Assembly (NCBI GenBank): GCA_934096535.1
Contig: CAKOMC010000026.1
Span: 1-19,765, forward strand
Source: an uncultured Bacilli bacterium
GTDB taxonomy: Bacteria; Bacillota_I; Bacilli_A; RF39; UBA660
Reading direction: 5' to 3'
DNA length: 19,765 nucleotides
Position numbers and translations under genes: made by a program. Of this stretch, positions 14,259 to 19,765 are shown piece after piece. The notes below the pieces were generated by a model that saw only the letters and a program-made list of their open reading frames with translations, searched no databases and was not told the DNA's origin. The stretch's first letter is position 1. Each line of letters begins with the position of its first letter.

Positions 14259-14264
14259 ATTATA
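14259..14264 (-). promoter_or_regulatory. Candidate -10 box for the pilin-like gene
   Basis: A perfect TATAAT lies on the minus strand about 68 bp upstream of the start codon, but no convincing -35 hexamer sits 16-18 bp before it. This implies a leader of roughly 60 nt and possibly an activator-dependent or weak promoter. Confidence 0.4.
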
Positions 14265-14285
14265 TATATTGTATCATTAAAGCCT

Positions 14286-14330
14286 AAAAAAAAACAGACC
14301 TTAAAAGAAATAAATTATCTTCTAAAATCT
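14286..14330 (-). terminator. Rho-independent terminator of the DUF4358-like gene
   Basis: Minus strand: AGATTTTAGAAGA pairs along its whole length with TCTTTTAAGGTCT if G-U pairs are counted, followed by G and nine T residues. It starts 6 bp after the stop at 14336. Confidence 0.85.
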
Positions 14331-14335
14331 ATTTT

Positions 14336-15646
14336 TTATTTTCTTAATAATTGTAATACTAAATCATTATCTTTCGATACGATATAAACTAAATAACCAT
14401 TATAATTGCCGGTATATCTATTTTTAATTAAATTCAAATTTTCTTCATTGCCAGCCCATTTTTCTTCTTTTTCTTGATAATATTTATCCATAGCTTTTTC
14501 GATTTCTTTAGCACTTACTTGATTCTTGGGATAAAATAACAAGTACTCAGTCACATCAGACTTTATAATCATCGCTGTCTTTACTTTATATTCTTTATAA
14601 AGATTACTATCGATTCCATATTTTTCTTTAATTTCTTCTTTATTTAATTCTTGTAAAATATCAAATACTTTAACTTGGCTTTGTTTAATTTTACTAATTA
14701 CTTTTTTATCATCATTACTACTTATATAGAAAATATAACCATCGTATTCTTCTTTAGTAGCTGTAATTTTTTTATCTTTCAAAAACTTTTCGATAGCGTT
14801 CGTAACATCACTAGCCTTATCAAGATTAGGTTTAAAGACCATAAATAGTTGTTTATTTTTTTCATGATAATATATTTTAAATTCATCTAGCCAACTTCTT
14901 TGCAAGCCAAAATCACTAAAGTCATATTCATAATACTCTTTTAAAGTGCTCTTATAAGCCTTACTTTCATCTATTATTTTATTAGTATTACTTATTTCAA
15001 ATTTTAATGTTTTTAATTGATCTATTTCTTTGGAAATATTTTCTAAATTAATACTTTGAATTTCTGGTTTAATTAGATTAATACTCATTATACAAATAAG
15101 TACTATTAGAACAGCAACTATTCCGGTAGTTAAATATTTCCTTGGAATAACACTATCAATGCCATAAATTTTTATCTTTCGTTGTAACTTTTTAATTTTC
15201 TTTATAAATTCATTAGTCTTATTTCTTGCAATATTTTTAGCATGACTTTTTTTCTTAAGTTTAATTATCTTAGTTAAACTTAACTCATGAGTTTTTTCTA
15301 AGTTTTCTTCTAAGGCTAATTTATTTTCTAACTCTTTTTTTAAATTTAATTGTCTAGTTTCTTCTTCTATTCTTACTTGTTCTTTGGTTTTGGGTAGTTC
15401 AATTGTATTTTCAAGAGCCTTCTTATTATTTTTAACAAGTTCTAAATCTTTTTTAGTCTTTTTTTCTGTAGAAGCTGCTTTTTTAACTCTCTTTTTAGGT
15501 GCAGTCTTTTTTTCTACAGTCTTTTTTAGACTAGTTTTGGTTGTTTTCTTAGCTGGAGATTTGGCAGTTACCTTCTTGGTTGTCTTTTTAGCTCCTGTTT
15601 TAGTTGTAGTTTTTTTAGTCTTTGCTTTCTTTTTTACTGCTGGCAT
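14336..15646 (-). CDS. Membrane protein with Lys/Thr/Ala-rich cytosolic tail and DUF4358-like ectodomain repeats
   Basis: 436 aa from the ATG at 15646 (MPAVKKKAKT); a GTG at 15658 is an alternative start that adds four residues. Residues 1-70 are a histone-H1-like run of KKTTKK, SPAKK and APKKR units, likely to bind DNA, RNA or anionic membrane. A charged coiled-coil-like region (about 70-165) follows, then one membrane segment (about 172-192, TGIVAVLIVLICIMSINLI). The ectodomain contains two related segments, FMVFKPNLDKASDVTNAIEKFL...YIFYISSND and YLLFYPKNQVSAKEIEKAMDKYY...YLVYIVSKD, that match the pattern I know for DUF4358. It lies directly downstream of ftsK but has its own promoter and terminator. 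A function tethering chromosome or cytosol to the envelope is speculation. Confidence 0.85.
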   Translation of the reverse strand: MPAVKKKAKTKKTTTKTGAKKTTKKVTAKSPAKKTTKTSLKKTVEKKTAPKKRVKKAASTEKKTKKDLELVKNNKKALENTIELPKTKEQVRIEEETRQLNLKKELENKLALEENLEKTHELSLTKIIKLKKKSHAKNIARNKTNEFIKKIKKLQRKIKIYGIDSVIPRKYLTTGIVAVLIVLICIMSINLIKPEIQSINLENISKEIDQLKTLKFEISNTNKIIDESKAYKSTLKEYYEYDFSDFGLQRSWLDEFKIYYHEKNKQLFMVFKPNLDKASDVTNAIEKFLKDKKITATKEEYDGYIFYISSNDDKKVISKIKQSQVKVFDILQELNKEEIKEKYGIDSNLYKEYKVKTAMIIKSDVTEYLLFYPKNQVSAKEIEKAMDKYYQEKEEKWAGNEENLNLIKNRYTGNYNGYLVYIVSKDNDLVLQLLRK

Positions 15647-15673
15647 TCTAATTCCCACTCTTTCGCATAAATT

Positions 15674-15702
15674 ATTTTATTATATTTTCCATTTTTTAGC
15701 AA
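15674..15702 (-). promoter_or_regulatory. Sigma-A-like promoter for the DUF4358-like gene
   Basis: Minus strand: TTGCTA (15697-15702), 17-bp spacer, TAAAAT (15674-15679), 27 bp upstream of the ATG at 15646. Confidence 0.6.
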
Positions 15703-15749
15703 CTAAATTTCACTATTTTCCCAAAAGAAATTCAAATGAACCTCTGTCT

Positions 15750-15789
15750 AAAAAAGAATAATATCGCCATTTAGGTTATATTACTCTTT
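15750..15789 (-). terminator. Rho-independent terminator of ftsK
   Basis: Minus strand: AAAGAGTAATAT pairs with ATATTATTCTTT (12 pairs, one G-T), with an inner CC/GG pair after a small bulge, then TTT. It begins 5 bp after the stop codon at 15795. Confidence 0.85.
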
Positions 15790-15794
15790 ATTTA

Positions 15795-18080
15795 CTAATC
15801 TTCTGGCGTTTTTTGTTCTAATTTAACTAGTACTTCTCTTGGTTTAGAACCATTAGCGGGGCCAATAATACCTCGTTCTTCTAGTAAATCAATACATCTA
15901 GCTGCACGGTTATACCCAAGCCTAAATCTTCTTTGTAATAATGATGCTGAAATTTTACCAGTATTAATAGCAAATTCTACTATTTCATTATATAAAGGAT
16001 CTTCATAGTCTTCTTTTTCACCAGATACAGGGTTATGATCTTCTTCTTTAGGGGCCGTTATTTTAGTATCATAGTTAGCTTGTTGTTGAGAGCAAACATA
16101 TTCAATTAAACGTCTTATCTCATCATCGGAAATAAAACAACCTTGAATACGAATTGGAGCATTTTCCCCCATTGGTAAGTATAACATATCACCCTTACCT
16201 AGTAGTTTTTCTGCCCCCGAACAATCTAAGATAGTACGGGAATCAATTTGACTTGATACGGCAAAAGATATACGTGATGGAATATTAGCTTTAACAACAC
16301 CAGTAATGACATCAGTTGATGGTCTTTGGGTAGCAACAATTAAGTGGATTCCAGCAGCACGAGCCATTTGCGTAATACGCATAATGGAATCTTCTACTTC
16401 TTTTGAGGCCACCATCATAAGGTCAGCTAACTCATCAATTATAACGACAATATAAGTCATATGTTTCTTTTTATCATCCGGATTATCTTCGTTATATTTA
16501 TCAATCATTTCATTATAACCCGAAATATTTTTAACACCATTTTCTTCAAATAAATCATAGCGATGTTCCATCTCTTCTACTATTCTTTGTAGAGCAAGAG
16601 AGGCTTTCTTCGGATCAGTTACAACAGGACATAATAGATGCGGAACGCCATTATAATTAGAAAGTTCAACTTTTTTTGGATCGACCATCATTAATTTTAC
16701 TTCATCAGGACGATAACGCATTAAAATACTAGCGATGAATGAGTTAATACAAACAGATTTACCAGAACCAGTCGAACCAGCTACTAAAAGGTGAGGCATT
16801 TTGGAGATATCTGCTGTTTGGACACGACCCATAATATCTTTACCTAAAGATACTAAAATCTTAGCTTTTAACTGATTTGGGGGAATATTAGCCATAACTT
16901 CTTTAATTTGAACTGAGGAAATAACGGGATTAGGAATTTCAATACCAACTGTATTTTTACCAGGAATTGGGGCTTCTATTTTAACCGATTTAGCCGCCAT
17001 ACCTAGAGCAATTTCTTTATCTAAAGAAACAATTCGGCTTAATTTAGTACCGGCGGGAATATGTACTTCATACTGCGTAACCGCTGGTCCCATATGAATT
17101 TCTACTACTTTTCCTTCAATCCCAAATTCTTTTAAAACTCTTTCTAAGATGTTTTTATTACTACGAATAAATTCTGTTGAATTAGTCTTATTATCTTTTT
17201 TAATTGGATCTAAAATTTTATTAATATCCGGTAAGCGATAATTATCATTAACAAAGACTAACCTTTCTTCTTGAGGTTCACTGGCACTAATAGTTTCCCC
17301 TGTTGTAACCGGAATTTCTCGTGGTTGTTCCACTTGAGGTCGTTGTTTTAATTCATCAACACTGGTAATAATGACTTTATTATCATTTTCAGAAATTTGG
17401 GGAGTAGCCTTGGTAATTGGTACTTCCTCGCTATGCTTATCAAGATCTTCTTCTTCATCTTCATCGTCATCATCACTTTCAAAGAAAGTATTAACAATAT
17501 GCTCTTTGATATTTGTAAAAACCTCAGCTAAGTTAATATCAAAGAATAAGACAATTCCAAATATAGCACAAATAGAAATAACAATCATGGTTCCAATATA
17601 ACCAAATAACTGAACAAGACCACCAGCAAGTAAGGCTCCAATGACGCCGCCACCAACGCTTATGGAACTTTGACCACTAGATAATATCGGACCGGTTCCA
17701 TTAATAGTAGCAATGCGTTCCATATAATTATCTTTCGTCGCATTAATAACGCCAGCAAAAGTATAATTATTCTTTATAAATGTAGCATGGGCAAGAACTA
17801 AAGTAACAGCAAGTAAAATAAATATTCCTGTCCATTTAGCCGACTTAAAATTAGGTAAGTTTCTTCTAAATAACATTAAAATACCAATAACGACTAATAA
17901 AATAAGTAATGCAAACCAAAATTCACCGACTAAAAAGATAGCAAACTTCTTTATCATAGCGCCAACTATTCCAAAACCAAAACCAATAATACCGATTAAA
18001 ACAATAATAAGACCAGTAAGTTCAACACTATAACCCTTAGCCTTATCATCACTATTTTTACGTTTTTTCTTTTTTGCCAT
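15795..18080 (-). CDS. ftsK: DNA translocase FtsK/SpoIIIE
   Basis: 761 aa, the usual length for Gram-positive FtsK/SpoIIIE. This hexameric ATPase pumps double-stranded DNA through the division septum (or spore septum) during chromosome segregation. The N-terminus has about four membrane segments (residues 21-180), followed by an acidic linker (DDDDEDEEEDLD near 201-212). The alpha domain begins around NKNILERVLKEFGIEGKVV. The motor shows Walker A GSTGSGKS (about 435-442), Walker B VVIIDELADLM (about 543-553) and the conserved ATQRPSTDVITGVVKANIPSRISF. The C-terminal gamma winged helix (DPLYNEIVEFAINTGKISASLLQRRFRLGYNRAARC) recognises polar DNA sequences. Start at the ATG 18080 (MAKKKKRK). Whether it serves vegetative division, sporulation or both cannot be decided from sequence, though sporulation-type small genes lie just upstream. 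Confidence 0.97.
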   Translation of the reverse strand: MAKKKKRKNSDDKAKGYSVELTGLIIVLIGIIGFGFGIVGAMIKKFAIFLVGEFWFALLILLVVIGILMLFRRNLPNFKSAKWTGIFILLAVTLVLAHATFIKNNYTFAGVINATKDNYMERIATINGTGPILSSGQSSISVGGGVIGALLAGGLVQLFGYIGTMIVISICAIFGIVLFFDINLAEVFTNIKEHIVNTFFESDDDDEDEEEDLDKHSEEVPITKATPQISENDNKVIITSVDELKQRPQVEQPREIPVTTGETISASEPQEERLVFVNDNYRLPDINKILDPIKKDNKTNSTEFIRSNKNILERVLKEFGIEGKVVEIHMGPAVTQYEVHIPAGTKLSRIVSLDKEIALGMAAKSVKIEAPIPGKNTVGIEIPNPVISSVQIKEVMANIPPNQLKAKILVSLGKDIMGRVQTADISKMPHLLVAGSTGSGKSVCINSFIASILMRYRPDEVKLMMVDPKKVELSNYNGVPHLLCPVVTDPKKASLALQRIVEEMEHRYDLFEENGVKNISGYNEMIDKYNEDNPDDKKKHMTYIVVIIDELADLMMVASKEVEDSIMRITQMARAAGIHLIVATQRPSTDVITGVVKANIPSRISFAVSSQIDSRTILDCSGAEKLLGKGDMLYLPMGENAPIRIQGCFISDDEIRRLIEYVCSQQQANYDTKITAPKEEDHNPVSGEKEDYEDPLYNEIVEFAINTGKISASLLQRRFRLGYNRAARCIDLLEERGIIGPANGSKPREVLVKLEQKTPED

Positions 18081-18109
18081 ATTAACGCCCTACTTTCTTA
18101 ACCACTTCC

Positions 18110-18115
18110 ATTATA
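18110..18115 (-). promoter_or_regulatory. Candidate -10 box for ftsK
   Basis: A perfect TATAAT on the minus strand 30 bp before the start codon. The hexamer 17 bp upstream (ATGCTT) is a poor -35, so this is a weak or tentative promoter. A preceding hairpin terminator makes a separate ftsK promoter likely. Confidence 0.45.
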
Positions 18116-18141
18116 ATATAAATATTCAAAAAAAGCATTAG

Positions 18142-18164
18142 AAAAAAAGGGTTTTCCCCTTTTA
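18142..18164 (-). terminator. Rho-independent terminator after the two small genes
   Basis: Minus strand: AAAAGGG, loop GAAAA, CCCTTTT, then further T residues. It starts at the stop codon of the 38-aa gene and separates the small-gene unit from ftsK. Confidence 0.8.
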
Positions 18165-18278
18165 ATAAAAGATAAAACTAGATAATATAATAGCAAGTAA
18201 GATATAAAGAACTATTATAAATAAGTAGTTTTGGTTGGTTTTATTAGGACAAGTATCCTTTTTTACACACTTTTCCAT
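18162..18278 (-). CDS. 38-aa hydrophobic microprotein
   Basis: ATG at 18278 with AAGGTGAT 5 bases upstream, starting 9 bp after the stop of the 30-aa gene. The protein has a hydrophilic Cys-containing head (MEKCVKKDTCPNKTNQN) and one membrane helix (YLFIIVLYILLAIILSSFIF). It resembles short membrane microproteins of the YjcZ/sporulation type in layout, but the head is unusual. Two Cys spaced by five residues could coordinate metal or form a disulfide. Co-transcribed with the preceding small gene and ended by a strong terminator. The exact function is unknown. Confidence 0.7.
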   Translation of the reverse strand: MEKCVKKDTCPNKTNQNYLFIIVLYILLAIILSSFIFY

Positions 18279-18287
18279 AATATCACC

Positions 18288-18380
18288 TTAAATAAAAGCT
18301 CCAACTATGATAATTAATAATATAAATAAAACTAAGATAATAGCAGGACCCATTCCGTTGCATCCGCATCCGTTATTCAT
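18288..18380 (-). CDS. YjcZ-like sporulation-type microprotein (30 aa)
   Basis: ATG at 18380 preceded by a near-perfect ribosome site (GGAGGG, 6 bases upstream). The protein is a short Gly/Cys head (MNNGCGCNGMGP) plus one hydrophobic helix ending in VGAFI. This matches the layout of the YjcZ family, tiny Bacilli membrane proteins of roughly 25-50 residues annotated as sporulation proteins, in which a Gly-rich head precedes a FALIVVLFILLIIVG-like helix. The upstream region matches a mother-cell sigma promoter. The family assignment rests on pattern memory, and the Cys residues in the head are atypical. Confidence 0.75.
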   Translation of the reverse strand: MNNGCGCNGMGPAIILVLFILLIIIVGAFI

Positions 18381-18405
18381 AAATTTCCCTCCTTTTATAA
18401 GTCTC

Positions 18406-18436
18406 ATTATATATTATGGTAAGGAAATTTTTTTGT
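18406..18436 (-). promoter_or_regulatory. Possible sigma-K-type promoter for the microprotein pair
   Basis: Minus strand: AC (18435-18436), a 16-bp spacer and CATAATATA (18410-18418) fit the sigma-K consensus AC-N16-CATAnnnTA. An overlapping TATAAT (18406-18411) could serve as a sigma-A -10 box, but no -35 TTGACA-like hexamer accompanies it. The -10 is about 26-30 bp upstream of the start codon. Such short consensus matches occur by chance in AT-rich DNA. Confidence 0.4.
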
Positions 18437-18457
18437 GTATGATATTTTAATTAGGTG

Positions 18458-19765
18458 TTATTCATCTATACTTACTAGGGTTATTCTAGCGTAGCCATTA
18501 CCTTTTTTAGCACAGTATCCAGTTGGTGTTTCCTCATTACAAGTAGTTGATATGGTTTTGGTACTTTCTTCAAATGACTCTTCACAATTATAACAGTACA
18601 TGACTTTGTTAGTTAAAAGAGAATTACCTATATAGCCTGAACCGCCACCGCCACACGCACTCCATGAATTAACATCATCGCCAGTTAAACCGCCGTAGTA
18701 GCCACCACCACCGCCAGAATTTGGGGAAGATGGATCCAAATTACCAGATTTTCCTTCGCCAAATTTATATCCAGAGTTTTGAGTAGCACCGACGCCAGGC
18801 TTATTTTCTGCATAATAATCATTTTTACCAATAGCCCCATTTACACCATTAGTTCCAGTGAAACCGCCACCGGAGCCACCTAAACAATAGCCACTGCCAG
18901 CAATATGTGCTGCGCTGCCAGAACCACCGCCAGAAACAATTAATACGTCATCAACATTATTTTTTAGACTAGACAAAAGACCACTTTTTAAAGATATATG
19001 AGTTGCTCCACCACCATTGGCATACACGTGTCCACTGCCGCCACCATTATAACCACCAGGGAAATCTTGATTACTTATATCAACTAGTTTACTACCACCG
19101 CCAACATTTAAAAACATTACTTGTTTACCATTCAATTTTAAATTTCCAAACGAATACCCTCCAAAACCTCCGTCTCTTATAAAATAATTATTTTGGCCAT
19201 AATCGTTTTCCTTATTAACTCCACTTCCACCCTGAGAACCCCATGTTTCTAATTTATAAGTTCCAGAAACAGGTGCCACAAAGGTTTGTTCTCCTCCTGT
19301 ATAATCAAAATTAAATACAGTATCACCAGTATAATTTATTGGTTTACCTACTACTACTATTTTCGATTTAAAAGATTTAATCTCATTATTTAAATCTTCT
19401 AAAGTAGTATCATAATCTATCCATAGTCTTAAAGAATAATCTTTACTCTCCCCAGATTTTAAGATACCTGTAGTTAATTTTCTACTTTCAATACTACTAG
19501 TATTTACTTTATCCGTAGAATCATAACTACTAAGTAAATTTATATTACCTTCAAACATTACATCTATAAATTTACTAGATAAAGTACTGTTATTTAATAC
19601 TTCTAAATTAATATTATATTGAGTAGTAATATCACAAGTATTAGTAACGGTAAAAGTATAAGGAGTTAAACTTTTACCTTTATCATTACTTATTGGATAA
19701 GCATTATCTAAATTAATATTATTTTCTTTATTAGTTATAGATAAATCAAAACACTCTGTATAAGC
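18458..19765 (-). CDS. Glycine-rich surface protein with TNTCD N-terminal domain (N-terminus outside window)
   Basis: The frame is open to the window edge, so the internal ATG at 19558 is not the start; 435 residues are visible. The first part contains NKENNINLDNAYPISNDKG and FTVTNTCDITTQYNI, clearly homologous to proteins A (1-494) and C (3138-5093). After this domain comes FNFDYTGGEQTFVAPVSGTY, the typical entry to a Gly_rich_2-like domain. It continues with LETWGSQGGSG, GGFGGYSFGNLKLNGKQV, GGGSGHVYANGGGATHISL, GGGGGYYGG and CGGGGSGYIG, then a Cys-rich end (CYNCEESFEE, CNEETPTGYC) and GYARITLV. It is probably an N-terminally anchored cell-surface protein in which a conserved stalk domain carries a variable head. 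No clear terminator follows its stop codon. Confidence 0.85.
   Translation of the reverse strand, partial: AYTECFDLSITNKENNINLDNAYPISNDKGKSLTPYTFTVTNTCDITTQYNINLEVLNNSTLSSKFIDVMFEGNINLLSSYDSTDKVNTSSIESRKLTTGILKSGESKDYSLRLWIDYDTTLEDLNNEIKSFKSKIVVVGKPINYTGDTVFNFDYTGGEQTFVAPVSGTYKLETWGSQGGSGVNKENDYGQNNYFIRDGGFGGYSFGNLKLNGKQVMFLNVGGGSKLVDISNQDFPGGYNGGGSGHVYANGGGATHISLKSGLLSSLKNNVDDVLIVSGGGSGSAAHIAGSGYCLGGSGGGFTGTNGVNGAIGKNDYYAENKPGVGATQNSGYKFGEGKSGNLDPSSPNSGGGGGYYGGLTGDDVNSWSACGGGGSGYIGNSLLTNKVMYCYNCEESFEESTKTISTTCNEETPTGYCAKKGNGYARITLVSIDE

Noticed and set aside
15384..15761. 125-codon plus-strand frame opposite the Lys-rich tail
   Set aside because: It is the complement of Lys/Thr codons, giving a meaningless Phe/Val-rich product, and it runs across a promoter and terminator of the real genes.
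19556..19558. Start of the glycine-rich gene at the ATG 19558
   Set aside because: The frame continues upstream to the window edge with clear homology to the N-terminal domains of A and C.
1..19765. tRNA, rRNA, riboswitch or recombinase gene
   Set aside because: I found no cloverleaf, rRNA-like or known aptamer pattern, and no protein with a tyrosine or serine recombinase signature; the enzyme acting on the sites must be encoded elsewhere.

Overview
The window (19,765 bp, very AT-rich) looks like a chromosomal segment of a low-GC Firmicutes, most likely an uncultured gut lineage of class Bacilli. The evidence is a Gram-positive-type FtsK/SpoIIIE, TTGACA/TATAAT promoters, Shine-Dalgarno starts, U-tract terminators, YjcZ-like sporulation-type microproteins and surface proteins of a style common in such genomes. 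TGA is used as a stop and TGG codes for Trp, so the standard bacterial code applies and not the Mycoplasma code. Species cannot be named from the sequence. Every gene I accept is on the minus strand, so the text follows transcription from right to left where useful.

Right part (14.3-19.8 kb). A partial glycine-rich surface protein runs off the right end. Next come two tiny hydrophobic YjcZ-like proteins (30 and 38 aa) with a sigma-K-like promoter match. Then follow FtsK/SpoIIIE and a single-pass membrane protein with a Lys/Thr/Ala-rich cytosolic tail and DUF4358-like extracytoplasmic repeats.

Middle part (5.5-14.2 kb). This holds a 789-aa pilin-like protein with Ig-like repeats and a poly-Asn tract, and a 433-aa membrane-anchored beta-rich protein. 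Five proteins I do not recognise follow (530, 222, 97, 76 and 91 aa; the last four form one operon). The part ends with a membrane protein that has an Asn-rich cytosolic tail and extracytoplasmic Ig-like domains. Most transcription units here have their own promoter and U-tract hairpin terminator.

Left part (1-5.5 kb). Three surface-protein genes (A partial at 1-494, B 947-2272, C 3138-5093) are each preceded, 80-94 bp upstream of the start codon, by a member of a 280-293 bp noncoding element family. Each element is bounded by two 27-bp sites built as a 10-bp arm, a 7-bp core and a 10-bp arm. The 7-bp cores differ between elements, yet within each element the two cores are exact reverse complements. 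This is the signature expected of recombination sites that invert the DNA between them. Inside, each element carries two tandem regulatory modules (a CC...GG dyad followed by 12-13-bp-spaced TTTGACY repeats) and one conserved AT-rich block. The modules point towards the gene for A and C and away from it for B. I read this as three phase-variable promoters, captured with two probably ON and one probably OFF, driving a paralogous family of surface proteins. The recombinase is not in the window. Genes A, C and the right-end gene share an N-terminal domain, while B and C share a C-terminal domain, so this is a modular surface repertoire.
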